Assembly: GCF_024346875.1 (NCBI RefSeq)
Contig: NZ_AP024871.1
Span: forward strand, 2,046,001 to 2,110,000
From: Vibrio gallicus
Lineage (GTDB): Bacteria; Pseudomonadota; Gammaproteobacteria; Enterobacterales; Vibrionaceae
Reading direction: 5' to 3'
Length of the DNA stretch: 64,000 nt
A program made the position numbers and the translations under genes. Shown here piece after piece: positions 51,592-60,841 of the stretch; position 1 is the stretch's first letter; every line of letters begins with the position of its first letter. Below the pieces are notes generated by a model. The model did not search any database and was not told the DNA's origin. It saw nothing but the letters and a program-made list of their open reading frames with translations.

Positions 51592-52323
51592 ATGCGCATC
51601 CCACGGATTTATCATCCAACGCCAATAGCATCAGATTCCAAGGTTCAGCTCACTGATGATGCTGCCGGTCATATTGGTAGAGCACTTCGCATGCAGCCAG
51701 GCCAAGATATCCTGTTGTTCGATGGCTCAGAATTCGAATACACAGCGACTATAAGCGACGTAACCAAGAAAAACGTCACAGTAGAGATCACCTCACGCAC
51801 TACAAATAACGTCGAATCCCCTTTAGATATCCATCTTGGGCAGGTTATTTCTCGTGGCGATAAGATGGAGTTCACCATACAAAAGTCTGTCGAGCTGGGC
51901 GTAAACACTATTACTCCTCTTATCTCTGAGCGCTGTGGTGTAAAGCTAGACGCTAAGCGCTTTGAGAAGAAACTGCAGCAATGGCAAAAAATCGCTATTT
52001 CGGCCTGCGAACAGTGTGGGCGTAACAAGGTTCCCGTAATTCGTCCGGTTATGCCTCTAGAAGAGTGGTGTAAAGAAGAATATCAAGGGCTTAAGCTCAA
52101 TCTTCACCCTCGCGCACCTTATTCAATTAATTCACTACCACAACCTGTTGAGCAGGTTAAACTGTTGATCGGTCCAGAAGGTGGGCTATCTGACAATGAG
52201 ATAGATCGAGCCAGTGAGCTCGATTTTGAACAAACACTTTTAGGCCCTCGAGTTCTTAGAACTGAGACCGCCGCACTAACCGCTATTACCGCACTGCAAG
52301 TCCGTTTCGGCGACCTTGGCTAG
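51592..52323 (+). CDS. rsmE: 16S rRNA (uracil(1498)-N(3))-methyltransferase RsmE
   Basis: SPOUT-fold methyltransferase acting on 16S rRNA U1498. An N-terminal PUA-like domain ([26 protein letters not shown]) precedes the knotted SAM domain with [15 protein letters not shown] and [16 protein letters not shown]. 243 residues, identical in size to E. coli RsmE. It precedes gshB by 9 bases, the conserved endA-rsmE-gshB order. Confidence 0.96.
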   Translation: MRIPRIYHPTPIASDSKVQLTDDAAGHIGRALRMQPGQDILLFDGSEFEYTATISDVTKKNVTVEITSRTTNNVESPLDIHLGQVISRGDKMEFTIQKSVELGVNTITPLISERCGVKLDAKRFEKKLQQWQKIAISACEQCGRNKVPVIRPVMPLEEWCKEEYQGLKLNLHPRAPYSINSLPQPVEQVKLLIGPEGGLSDNEIDRASELDFEQTLLGPRVLRTETAALTAITALQVRFGDLG

Positions 52324-52332
52324 GAGAGAAAG

Positions 52333-53280
52333 ATGATCAAATTAGGGATCGTGATGGACCCAATCTCATCCATCAATATCAAAAAAGACTCAAGCTTTGC
52401 CATGCTCTTAGAAGCACAAAAGCGTGGCTATGAACTCCACTATATGGAGATGCAAGACCTGCAACTTGATCAAGGGGTTGCTATCGCTGATACCAAGATC
52501 CTTAAGGTCGAACAAAACCCAGAATCTTGGTATGAGATTCTATCTGAGCAAACCATCGAACTCTCTGATCTCGATGTTGTATTAATGCGTAAAGATCCAC
52601 CGTTTGATACCGAATATATCTATGCAACCTACATCCTTGAACGTGCGGAAGAAAAAGGCACACTCATAGTGAATAAACCACAAAGCCTTCGTGACTGTAA
52701 CGAAAAGCTTTATACCGCATGGTTTGCAGAGCTAACTCCGACCACCATAGTTACCCGTAAGGCTGAAAAGATTAAGGCATTCCAGGAGCAGCATGGTGAT
52801 GTGATCCTCAAGCCTCTCGATGGTATGGGCGGCGCATCTATCTTCCGCGTGAAGAAAAACGACCCTAACGTTTCGGTGATTATTGAAACCTTAACCAACC
52901 ATGGACAAAACTACGCCTTAGCTCAAACCTTTGTTCCTGATATCAGCAATGGTGACAAGCGTATCTTAATTGTTGATGGCGAGCCTATGCCATATTGTTT
53001 AGCGCGCATTCCAGCTGAGGGAGAAACCCGTGGCAATCTTGCTGCTGGCGGTACAGGGGTTGCTCGCCCACTGACCGACACTGACTGGGAAATCGCCAAC
53101 GCGATTGCGCCAACTCTGAAACAAAAAGGGTTAATCTTTGTTGGATTGGATGTTATTGGCGATAAAGTTACTGAAATCAATGTAACTAGCCCCACCTGCA
53201 TTCGAGAAATTGAAGCCGCCTTTGACGTTTCAATAACGGGCAAGCTTATGGATGCAATTGAACGTTACGTACGTCCATAA
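52333..53280 (+). CDS. gshB: Glutathione synthetase
   Basis: ATP-grasp enzyme joining gamma-glutamylcysteine and glycine. The N-terminal KLGIVMDPISSINIKKDSSF is diagnostic; ATP-grasp segments DVILKPLDGMGGASIFRV and NLAAGGTGVARPLT, and the Mg-binding end FVGLDVIGDKVTEINVTSP are intact. 315 residues, normal. GGAG precedes the ATG. An imperfect hairpin follows. Confidence 0.97.
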   Translation: MIKLGIVMDPISSINIKKDSSFAMLLEAQKRGYELHYMEMQDLQLDQGVAIADTKILKVEQNPESWYEILSEQTIELSDLDVVLMRKDPPFDTEYIYATYILERAEEKGTLIVNKPQSLRDCNEKLYTAWFAELTPTTIVTRKAEKIKAFQEQHGDVILKPLDGMGGASIFRVKKNDPNVSVIIETLTNHGQNYALAQTFVPDISNGDKRILIVDGEPMPYCLARIPAEGETRGNLAAGGTGVARPLTDTDWEIANAIAPTLKQKGLIFVGLDVIGDKVTEINVTSPTCIREIEAAFDVSITGKLMDAIERYVRP

Positions 53281-53301
53281 TATTCAAGCGTGATTAGTAT
53301 G

Positions 53302-53329
53302 ACTGGTCCCCTTTGTTAAGGTGACCAGT
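53302..53329 (+). terminator. Hairpin after gshB, possible terminator
   Basis: Stem ACTGGTC / GACCAGT with an inner CCTT / AAGG pair separated by one mismatch and a 4-base loop. No U-run follows, so it may be an attenuator or an mRNA-protecting structure before yqgE. Confidence 0.45.
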
Positions 53330-53367
53330 AGCTATACTTAAGATTGCCAATACCTCGGAGACTGAGC

Positions 53368-53928
53368 ATGAACCTAACCAATCACTTCTTAGTTGCCATG
53401 CCCAGCATGCAAGACTCATTGTTTGAACGCTCTGTTGTCTATATTTGTGAGCACAATGAGAACGGTGCAATGGGGATTATAATCAATGCTCCAATCGATA
53501 TTACGGTCAAAAGTATGCTTGAAAAGGTTGAGGTCTGCTCTGATCTTCCCCTTACCCAAGATAGCTTGAATCAGCCGGTGCACAATGGTGGACCAGTTGC
53601 AGAAGACCGAGGATTCATCCTGCATCATCCCAAAGACAAATATCAATCTAGTATTGATATGACGGAGACGATCACCATGACCACCTCCAAGGATATCCTG
53701 CAAGTGTTAGGTACAACTCAAGAACCCGAAAAATACTTGGTAGCTCTTGGCTATGCAGGTTGGGAAGCCGGTCAGCTTGAAAGTGAACTAGCTGACAATT
53801 CATGGCTAACCACCAAAGCCGACCCAGAAATTATTTTTACCACCCCAGTACAAGAACGATGGAACAGTGCCGTGCAATCTCTTGGTATCGATATTGCTCA
53901 ACTTTCCACCCAGATAGGACACGCATGA
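53368..53928 (+). CDS. yqgE: YqgE/AlgH family protein
   Basis: Protein of the UPF0301 (AlgH/YqgE) family; function not established, named AlgH for an effect on alginate in Pseudomonas. Family motifs [20 protein letters not shown], then [18 protein letters not shown], are at the N-terminus, and [19 protein letters not shown] near residue 130. The ATG at 53368 (186 residues) has GGAG upstream; the earlier in-frame start at 53344 is rejected. Its stop overlaps the ruvX start (ATGA), the conserved yqgE-yqgF pair. Confidence 0.94.
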   Translation: MNLTNHFLVAMPSMQDSLFERSVVYICEHNENGAMGIIINAPIDITVKSMLEKVEVCSDLPLTQDSLNQPVHNGGPVAEDRGFILHHPKDKYQSSIDMTETITMTTSKDILQVLGTTQEPEKYLVALGYAGWEAGQLESELADNSWLTTKADPEIIFTTPVQERWNSAVQSLGIDIAQLSTQIGHA

Positions 53929-54353
53929 GTAGCAGCAGAACCATAATGGCATTTGATTACGGCACTAAAAGCATTGGTAGCGCCATAGGCCAAGAGATAA
54001 CCGGCACCGCCTCTCCCTTAAAGGCGTTCAAGGCCAAAGATGGTATCCCAAACTGGAATGATATCGAGGCACAACTCAAAGAGTGGAAACCAGACCTAGT
54101 CGTGGTTGGCTTACCTACAGACCTGCACGGCAAAGATCTTGCCACCATAGCCCCTAGAGCCAAGAAATTTGCCAACCGCCTACATGGTATGTTTGGGGTC
54201 AAGGTCGAGTTACACGATGAGCGCCTATCCACAACGGAAGCACGCTCTGAATTGTTTTCTATGGGAGGCTACAAAGCCCTAACCAAAGGCAATGTTGACT
54301 GTCAATCAGCCGTCATTATTTTAGAGAGTTGGTTTGAATCGCAATGGGGCTAA
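53925..54353 (+). CDS. ruvX: Holliday junction resolvase-like / pre-16S rRNA nuclease YqgF (RuvX)
   Basis: RNase H-fold nuclease implicated in 16S rRNA 5'-end maturation and, by fold, in recombination. The first active-site Asp is in [17 protein letters not shown], with [14 protein letters not shown] and [14 protein letters not shown] later. 142 residues. It starts within the yqgE stop codon (4-base overlap), so is translationally coupled. Its stop codon overlaps that of convergent pilU, leaving no space for a terminator. Confidence 0.94.
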   Translation: MSSSRTIMAFDYGTKSIGSAIGQEITGTASPLKAFKAKDGIPNWNDIEAQLKEWKPDLVVVGLPTDLHGKDLATIAPRAKKFANRLHGMFGVKVELHDERLSTTEARSELFSMGGYKALTKGNVDCQSAVIILESWFESQWG

Positions 54354-55453
54354 CCCATATCAATGCTGATATCATCTAAGCTGCTTGTAGAATCACCGCC
54401 TCGGTGATTCTTTAGTTTTAGGCGTAATTCATTACTAGAATCAGCACTTCTCAGAGCATCTTCTTCACTCACCTTCCCCTCTATAACTAAATCAAATAGC
54501 GAGCGGTCAAAGGTACAAACGCCATCACTAAGTGTCTTTGACATATAGCTCTTCACTTCGCTGATTTCACCTTGTCGAATCAGCTCTGAAACCCGTGGAG
54601 TAGCAAGCAATACCTCTAAGGCTAGATGACGTCCTTGGCCTTGTTTGTCGCGCATTAATTGCTGGGCTACGACTCCCTTTAGGTTTAGTGACAAGTCCAG
54701 TAGAAAGTGCTCTCTTTGCTCTTTAGGTACTAGATGCAAAATACGCTCTAAGGCTTGGTTGGCATTATTAGCATGCAAGGTTGCAACACACAGATGCCCC
54801 GTCTCAGCAAAGGTCATTGCATAGCGCATAGTTTCCGCAGTTCTTATCTCACCAATCACTATCATATCTGGTGCTTGGCGCAGAGAATTTTTCAGCGCAA
54901 TTTCATAGCTTTCTGTATCTAAGCCAACCTCTCTTTGAGTAACAATGCATGAGTGATGCTGATGCACAAACTCTATTGGATCTTCAACGGTTAGAATATG
55001 TCCCTTATGCTGATTGTTTTTGTGTCCAACCATAGCTGCAAGGGTGGTTGATTTACCAGAACCGGTCGCTCCCACCACCAGCACTAGGCCTCTTTTTGTC
55101 AATGCCAGCTGCTTAATGCTATCTGGCAAGCCAAGCTGTTCCATGGATGGAATGACAGTCTCAATATGGCGTATCACAGCTCCAGGCAGATCTCGCTGAT
55201 AAAAAGCACTTACCCTAAATCGCCCTTCACCGGACTCAATAGCAAAATTAGACTCTCTAATATTGCGATATTCTTTGCGGCGATCATTGTCCATTATGCT
55301 ATCAAGTAAAGCGTTCACTCCAGATTGATGTAAGCACTCCCCAAATGCTATTAACTCTCCATCAACTCGAAACATACAAGGTGAATCAACCGTAATATAA
55401 AGATCGGAAGCCTTATGCTCGATCATTGCCTCTAATATTTGACTCAGTTCCAT
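54350..55453 (-). CDS. pilU: Type IV pilus twitching ATPase PilU
   Basis: Retraction-associated ATPase, paralogue of PilT; in V. cholerae PilU works with PilT in retraction. Walker [14 protein letters not shown] near residue 130, Walker [14 protein letters not shown]. The PilT signature AIRNLIRE is not seen; the equivalent region reads [16 protein letters not shown], as in PilU. 367 residues, with a C-terminal tail rich in Asp/Ser. It is downstream of pilT by 56 bases on the same strand. Confidence 0.95.
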   Translation of the reverse strand: MELSQILEAMIEHKASDLYITVDSPCMFRVDGELIAFGECLHQSGVNALLDSIMDNDRRKEYRNIRESNFAIESGEGRFRVSAFYQRDLPGAVIRHIETVIPSMEQLGLPDSIKQLALTKRGLVLVVGATGSGKSTTLAAMVGHKNNQHKGHILTVEDPIEFVHQHHSCIVTQREVGLDTESYEIALKNSLRQAPDMIVIGEIRTAETMRYAMTFAETGHLCVATLHANNANQALERILHLVPKEQREHFLLDLSLNLKGVVAQQLMRDKQGQGRHLALEVLLATPRVSELIRQGEISEVKSYMSKTLSDGVCTFDRSLFDLVIEGKVSEEDALRSADSSNELRLKLKNHRGGDSTSSLDDISIDMG

Positions 55454-55509
55454 AATACATATCCCTTGATCCTACGCCGTTAACATCCATTTTAGTCAAC
55501 ATAGGCAGC

Positions 55510-56550
55510 TTATAGACCGATACCTGAGGTTTGCTCTATTTTAGCATTCACCTCATCAACGCTGACCAAACCCTTTTGTAGCATCTCACGAGCTGACTGC
55601 TCCATGGTCTTCATACCATGCGCTGCACCGGTTTGAATTACTGAATACATCTGTGCAACCTTATCCTCACGGATCAGGTTACGTATGGCTGGGTTTGCCA
55701 TCATGACCTCATGGCATGCCACTCGCCCTCCACCAACACGCTTTAGCAGTTTCTGCGCAATCACCGCCTTCAATGATTCAGAGATCATCGAGCGCACCAT
55801 ATTCTTATCTCCTGCCGGAAATACATCGATAACCCTATCGATAGTCTTTGCCGCTGAACTGGTATGCAACGTACCAAACACCAGATGCCCGGTTTCGGCT
55901 GCCGTTAGCGCTAAGCTAATGGTTTCCATATCTCGCAGTTCACCCACCAAAATGACATCGGGGTCTTCACGCAATGCAGACCTCAAGGCCGCTTTAAAGC
56001 TATGGGTATCTCTATGTACCTCTCTTTGATTGATCAAACACTTATCGCTGTGGTGAACAAATTCAATTGGGTCTTCAATGGTCAATATATGCTTATTTTG
56101 ATTGCGGTTGATATGGTCCACCATAGCCGCAAGAGTGGTCGATTTCCCAGAGCCGGTTGGGCCTGTAACCAGCACCAAACCTCTTTCATAATTTGCAATC
56201 TGTTCAAAGATTGCAGGTGCATCCAACTGCTCTAGAGAAGGAATAGTCATAGGTATGGTTCTAAATACCGCTGAAGCCCCTCTACTTTGCTGAAAGGCAT
56301 TAACCCTAAACCGTCCCACCGAATCCAACTCAATGGAAAAATCCAGCTCTAACTTTGCCTCAAATTCACTACGCTGGGCATCATCCATGATGTCAAACAC
56401 CAGATTGTGTACCTCGGTTTCACTTAAAGCATCGATTTCTAAGCGACGCACATCACCATCTATACGAATCATAGGCGGTAACCCAGATGATAGATGTAGA
56501 TCTGACGCATTATGCTTTACACTAAAGCGAAGTAATTCAGTGATATCCAT
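55510..56550 (-). CDS. pilT: Type IV pilus retraction ATPase PilT
   Basis: Hexameric cytoplasmic ATPase that powers pilus retraction, twitching and DNA uptake. Walker [15 protein letters not shown] near residue 130, Walker B VILVGELRDMETI, and the PilT-specific NPAIRNLIRED near residue 290. The ATG at 56550 (MDITELLRF, 346 residues) has AGGAA upstream. It is divergent from yggS with only 24 bases between starts; pilT-pilU next to yggS is a conserved arrangement. Confidence 0.96.
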   Translation of the reverse strand: MDITELLRFSVKHNASDLHLSSGLPPMIRIDGDVRRLEIDALSETEVHNLVFDIMDDAQRSEFEAKLELDFSIELDSVGRFRVNAFQQSRGASAVFRTIPMTIPSLEQLDAPAIFEQIANYERGLVLVTGPTGSGKSTTLAAMVDHINRNQNKHILTIEDPIEFVHHSDKCLINQREVHRDTHSFKAALRSALREDPDVILVGELRDMETISLALTAAETGHLVFGTLHTSSAAKTIDRVIDVFPAGDKNMVRSMISESLKAVIAQKLLKRVGGGRVACHEVMMANPAIRNLIREDKVAQMYSVIQTGAAHGMKTMEQSAREMLQKGLVSVDEVNAKIEQTSGIGL

Positions 56551-56574
56551 ATTAATTCCTGTTAAGTCAAAACT

Positions 56575-57270
56575 ATGCAGACAATCCAAGTAAACTTAGA
56601 GCGAATCCAAGATGAGATTCGTGACTACGAACTTAAGTTTGGGCGACCACCCCAATCTGTACAACTGCTGGCCGTGAGTAAAACCAAGCCGAATCAAGCT
56701 ATATTAGATGCTCTCGGCGCAGGTCATAGGCAGTTTGGTGAAAACTACGTGCAAGAAGGCGTAGAAAAAATCCAATACTTTCAAGAACATCATAGCCAGT
56801 TTGAGATCGAATGGCACTTTATTGGTCCAATACAATCAAACAAAACGCGCCCTATAGCAGAAAACTTTGACTGGGTTCACTCCATTGAGCGAACCAAAAT
56901 AGCCAAGCGTTTAAGCCAACAAAGGGGTACTGACCTGCCACCACTACAGGTACTAATTCAGGTCAATACCAGTGCCGAAGAGAGCAAGTCTGGGGTTGAT
57001 GAGCAGCAGGTGCTTGAGCTTGCGCAAGCTATTACTGAGCTTCCAAACCTTACCTTACGTGGCTTAATGTCTATCCCAGCGGCGGTTGCAGACCATCAGC
57101 AACAACTTGAAGCGTTCAAACAGCTTAGCGCTATGTTTGAGCAGTTGCAGTGTTTATACCCCCAGGTAGACACCTTATCTATGGGGATGAGCGGTGATAT
57201 GCCTGCCGCTATTGAGGCCGGAAGCACTATGGTCAGGATCGGAACCGCTATCTTCGGCTCGCGAAACTAA
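56575..57270 (+). CDS. yggS: Pyridoxal phosphate homeostasis protein YggS (PLPBP)
   Basis: TIM-barrel protein that binds PLP and buffers vitamin B6 pools; no catalytic activity is known. The PLP Lys36 is in LLAVSKTKPNQAI; FGENYVQEGVEKI, EWHFIGPIQSNKTRPI and SMGMSGDMPAAIEAGSTMVR are the family signatures. 231 residues. In most gammaproteobacteria yggS is followed by proC on the same strand; here a TRAP-TAXI pair on the other strand intervenes. Confidence 0.96.
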   Translation: MQTIQVNLERIQDEIRDYELKFGRPPQSVQLLAVSKTKPNQAILDALGAGHRQFGENYVQEGVEKIQYFQEHHSQFEIEWHFIGPIQSNKTRPIAENFDWVHSIERTKIAKRLSQQRGTDLPPLQVLIQVNTSAEESKSGVDEQQVLELAQAITELPNLTLRGLMSIPAAVADHQQQLEAFKQLSAMFEQLQCLYPQVDTLSMGMSGDMPAAIEAGSTMVRIGTAIFGSRN

Positions 57271-57287
57271 GCTAGCTACCCATATAA

Positions 57288-57325
57288 AAAATGAGCTCCT
57301 TATGGAGCTCATTTTGTTTTTGTAT
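57288..57325. terminator. Bidirectional terminator between yggS and the TRAP permease
   Basis: A 12-bp perfect stem AAAATGAGCTCC / GGAGCTCATTTT with a 4-base loop (57288-57315), followed on the plus strand by GTTTTTG. On the minus strand the stem runs into AUAUG, with the U-run forming the arm, so it may serve both convergent genes. Confidence 0.88.
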
Positions 57326-57330
57326 AACCT

Positions 57331-59472
57331 TTAGGCTAAGTCAGCCACTGCGGCCTTTTTTCGATTTTTCAGATACAAGGCCACCAGCAATATAACGCCT
57401 GTAATCTCAAACAGCATGACGCCCATTATCATTGGAATGGAATAGACAAACCCTGCCAATCTTAGCAACTTAGTTGCTCGCCCAAACAGCCAACCTTGAA
57501 TACTACCTATCATTAGATAGATAGCCGCAATACCAAAGAAAACCGTATAGGCTATCTCAAAGTAGCTGCCATCCATAAACACCACTGGATTGAAATAGGC
57601 CATATATGGGATAGCAAATGCAACAATCCCGACCTTAAACGAGGTAATAGATGTCTCCATCGGGTTAGAGTTAGATATACCCGCCGCCGCATAACTGGCA
57701 AGAGCCACCGGAGGAGTTATGGCTGATAGCACCGCGTAATAGAATACAAAGAAGTGCGCCGTCAGCGGTTCAATACCGATCTCAATCAGTCCTGGGGCAA
57801 CCACTGAGGCTGCGATTGCATACGCGGCGGTCGTTGGCATGCCCATCCCCAGAATGATGGAGATCAACATAGCAAACATTAACGCGAGCAGCTGAGAATT
57901 TTCTGCTACTGCCAATAGCATAGAAGAGAACCTAGCTCCGATACCAGTCAACGCGATACACCCAACAATTATCCCAGCAGCAGCACATACGGTTATGATC
58001 TGCACCGACATCACTGAAGCTGTATTTAAGGCGCGACCTATACTGCGTATTCCAACCTTATGCGGCGTCAGCCAACTCACAACAACGGCGGCAATAATGG
58101 CAAGGCTTCCTGAGCGGATCACCGAATAACCCAGAAATAGCGCGATAATAAGGATAAGGATCGGCATAAACAGATAGGCTTGGCGCATGATCAAACCCAG
58201 TTTAGGGATCTGATCCTTAGGCAGACCTAGCATGTTTTCACGTGCGGCAACGGTATCCACCATCAGGTAAATACTGAAAAAATAGAAGATGGCAGGTAGC
58301 ACAGCTGCAACCACGATCTCGGTATACGGGATACCCGTAATCTCCGCCATGATGAAAGCTCCCGCCCCCATAATTGGCGGCATTATTTGGCCACCCGTCG
58401 AGGCCGCAGCCTCGATACTTGCCGCCTCTTTCGGTTTGTAACCAACGCGCTGCATTAAAGGGATAGTAAGTGAACCTGTTGCAACTACGTTACCCGCACT
58501 GGTGCCATTAATCGTCCCCATCAATCCCGACGAAAAGATAGCAACCTTAGCAGGTCCGCCGCGCTTTCTGCCCGCCAAAGCAAAGGAGAAGTTAACAAAG
58601 TACTCCCCCACCTTAGATACCTGTAAAAAGGCAGCAAAGATAATAAACAAAATAATATAGGTCGAAGAAACCGCTGTGGTGGTACCGAGAATACCTTTAT
58701 CAGTATAAAGATAGGTAATCAGTCGATTAAAGTGGAATCCATTGTGATTAAGAAAGCCAGGTAGCATTGGGCCTGCAAATCCATAGCCGACAAAGGCTAA
58801 GATAATCACAACTAACGCACTTCCGGTCAGCCTGCGGGTAAGCTCGAGCAGTAATAGCATGCCACTCAGAGCTGCATACACATTCCCCTGAGTCACAAAG
58901 TTAGTTCCCGCGCGCATACGCAGTGCGGTAGTGTCTAAATTTATTAGCAGATAATAAGAGCTCGCTAGCATAGCTAACACTAAGCAGATATCTGAGATAG
59001 AAATGTGATGCCTTAGCCTTGGCTGAAAGAAGCCCGCCACAATAGCAATTACGGTTGCCGCGGTTAACGGATACCCAAAATGCAGCTTCTCAAATTCTGG
59101 GGTAGGAAATTCACCATTCATGAGCTTAAGGTTTATCATACCAAGGGCATAAATAGCGTATAGCACTAATAGCAGCGCACAACTACTTACGATTAAGTAA
59201 GGTTTACCTTGAGTTACTTTGCTATCTGAGCCATGACCAGAAAAGGTCTTCGAGCTATAAAGAATGAAGCCAATCCCTACCGCTCCTGTGACGTGCAAGA
59301 TTCGATAAGTCCAACTCTCAAGAGGGTATATATTTAAACAGATAATGTGGAATAAGGCATAAATGATGGTAACAGCAATAAACAGTACACTTCTGTAGCC
59401 ATAAAAGATGCGCTGATTTGGCATCACTATGTCTCTATCGACGTGTTCGGTATCTAATTTAGTATCAGTCAT
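57331..59472 (-). CDS. TRAP transporter fused permease (DctQ/DctM-type, TAXI partner)
   Basis: Large inner-membrane permease of a TRAP secondary transporter, 713 residues with about 17-19 hydrophobic segments. The small (DctQ-like) and large (DctM-like) subunits are fused, as is usual for permeases paired with TAXI binding proteins. DctM-like motifs: GTINGTSAGNVVATGSLTIP, EAAASTGGQIMPPIMGAGAF and GMGMPTTAAYAIAASVVAPG. It is downstream of the TAXI receptor on the same strand, 132 bases apart. Substrate is unknown; C4-dicarboxylates, glutamate or other carboxylates are known for related systems. Confidence 0.88.
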   Translation of the reverse strand: MTDTKLDTEHVDRDIVMPNQRIFYGYRSVLFIAVTIIYALFHIICLNIYPLESWTYRILHVTGAVGIGFILYSSKTFSGHGSDSKVTQGKPYLIVSSCALLLVLYAIYALGMINLKLMNGEFPTPEFEKLHFGYPLTAATVIAIVAGFFQPRLRHHISISDICLVLAMLASSYYLLINLDTTALRMRAGTNFVTQGNVYAALSGMLLLLELTRRLTGSALVVIILAFVGYGFAGPMLPGFLNHNGFHFNRLITYLYTDKGILGTTTAVSSTYIILFIIFAAFLQVSKVGEYFVNFSFALAGRKRGGPAKVAIFSSGLMGTINGTSAGNVVATGSLTIPLMQRVGYKPKEAASIEAAASTGGQIMPPIMGAGAFIMAEITGIPYTEIVVAAVLPAIFYFFSIYLMVDTVAARENMLGLPKDQIPKLGLIMRQAYLFMPILILIIALFLGYSVIRSGSLAIIAAVVVSWLTPHKVGIRSIGRALNTASVMSVQIITVCAAAGIIVGCIALTGIGARFSSMLLAVAENSQLLALMFAMLISIILGMGMPTTAAYAIAASVVAPGLIEIGIEPLTAHFFVFYYAVLSAITPPVALASYAAAGISNSNPMETSITSFKVGIVAFAIPYMAYFNPVVFMDGSYFEIAYTVFFGIAAIYLMIGSIQGWLFGRATKLLRLAGFVYSIPMIMGVMLFEITGVILLVALYLKNRKKAAVADLA

Positions 59473-59535
59473 GAGTACTTCTTAAAAAAGGAAGCCGCAA
59501 GGGCTTATCTGAGAGCCGACTAACAATTTCAATTA

Positions 59536-59596
59536 ATGTAGCGCTACACAACCCACTATCCACGGGCTATGTAGCGCTATGAGCCTAAACAGGCTC
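59536..59596 (-). repeat. Hairpins between the TAXI receptor and TRAP permease genes
   Basis: ATGTAGCGCTA occurs twice 33 bases apart (59536-59546 and 59569-59579). Their inner parts, TAGCGCTACA and TGTAGCGCTA, are inverted copies that can form a 10-bp stem with a CCC/GGG inner helix. Next to it GAGCCT AAAC AGGCTC (59581-59596) forms a second hairpin. No U-run follows on the minus strand. The position suits partial termination or 3'-end stabilisation that gives more receptor than permease. Confidence 0.65.
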
Positions 59597-59604
59597 TATT
59601 AGGT

Positions 59605-60558
59605 CTATTTTAGGTTTTCAGGGATCTTGTAGCCGTGTTCTTCAAACCATTTCACAGCCCCTGGGTGCCACTTAATAGTCGTGTTATGGATGTAATTCTC
59701 AGGAATGGTTGTCTTAGCCGATTTATGAATGCGCATCATATCGTCGTGCTGTCCCATAACAATGTTCACTACGTCATATACAAATTCGTCCGACAATGAG
59801 GCATTAGCTATGGCAAAGTTCCACATTGAAACCACGTTCGAAGGCTTACCACCTAATGTGCTATAGGTGTCACCTGGGATTTCAAACTGAGATACAGGGA
59901 ACTCAGCGGTGATCTTTTTGATCTCGTCATCAGACATTGAGATGATATTGATCTTTTGTTGCACCTCAAGCTGGCTTACCGCAGGAATTGGGATACCTGC
60001 AGCAAATGCAATCACATCAATCAAACCATCTTGCAGTTGTCCAACTAGGTCATTCCACCCACCATTACGCTTTTGATAGTCAACGCCTAACAGGGTCAGC
60101 ATTTTTGGAAAGTAGGTATCTGAAGTAGAGCCCGCGGGACCAAATCCAATCTTAGCGCCTTTTGGAATTTCAGAAATAGAGGTGATACCAGACGAAGTCA
60201 AAGTGGTGATAGAAAAGGGAGTCTGATACATAGGGAAAATAGCTCGCACTTGATCCATTTTCATACCTGGCATTAATGGGCTTTTGCCCGCTAGCGCTTC
60301 AGCCGCAGGTCCCATTGTGGTCAAACCAAACGCCAGCTCTCCCGTATGAACCAAGGCTAGGTTTTGTGTTGGACCACCCGTTACCTCACCACCACCAGGA
60401 ATACCTAACTTACTGGAGACTAAATTTGCCCAACCGGAGCCATAAGTAAAATAGGTTCCACCTTGAGAGGCAGTACCTACCGTGAAGCTCTTTGGTATAT
60501 CGGAAAACGCTGAACCTGAAACCGCAATGGCAAGTAACGCTCCTAACATTTTTTTCAT
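59605..60558 (-). CDS. TAXI family TRAP transporter solute-binding protein
   Basis: Periplasmic receptor of the TRAP transporter. A signal peptide covers about residues 1-19 (MLGALLAIAVSGSAFS). The TAXI signature is TVGTASQGGTYFTYGSGWAN near residue 27, followed by GGEVTGGPTQNLALV and KIGFGPAGSTSDTYFPKML. 317 residues, typical. Upstream of the permease on the same strand, so the receptor is the first gene. Substrate cannot be deduced. Confidence 0.92.
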   Translation of the reverse strand: MKKMLGALLAIAVSGSAFSDIPKSFTVGTASQGGTYFTYGSGWANLVSSKLGIPGGGEVTGGPTQNLALVHTGELAFGLTTMGPAAEALAGKSPLMPGMKMDQVRAIFPMYQTPFSITTLTSSGITSISEIPKGAKIGFGPAGSTSDTYFPKMLTLLGVDYQKRNGGWNDLVGQLQDGLIDVIAFAAGIPIPAVSQLEVQQKINIISMSDDEIKKITAEFPVSQFEIPGDTYSTLGGKPSNVVSMWNFAIANASLSDEFVYDVVNIVMGQHDDMMRIHKSAKTTIPENYIHNTTIKWHPGAVKWFEEHGYKIPENLK

Positions 60559-60841
60559 ATTGTGACGTCCTATCTAAGTGAAACTAGCTTATAAAGCGCA
60601 TAAGAATCATAAAGTTCAGAATTCGATGCGATGTAAATAAAATGTTAACTGGCTTTTAGTTTTAATCAAATTCTGCATACCTAAAGTGAGCACCTTGTTC
60701 ACATATCGGTTGTCATTTGTGATATACCTCAAATCAAGCACCTACAATCGCGTTTTACTTATTGGCAATCTAGGTTAACTCGTGCGTTTCTATAGTAAGA
60801 TAATCAGCCTCAGAACTGATTTTGATACAAGGATTGGCAAG
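60559..60841. other. Divergent intergenic region between the TAXI gene and proC
   Basis: 283 bases, AT-rich near the TAXI start. It must hold promoters for the transporter pair and for proC. I see no strong hairpin or clear operator. Confidence 0.4.
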
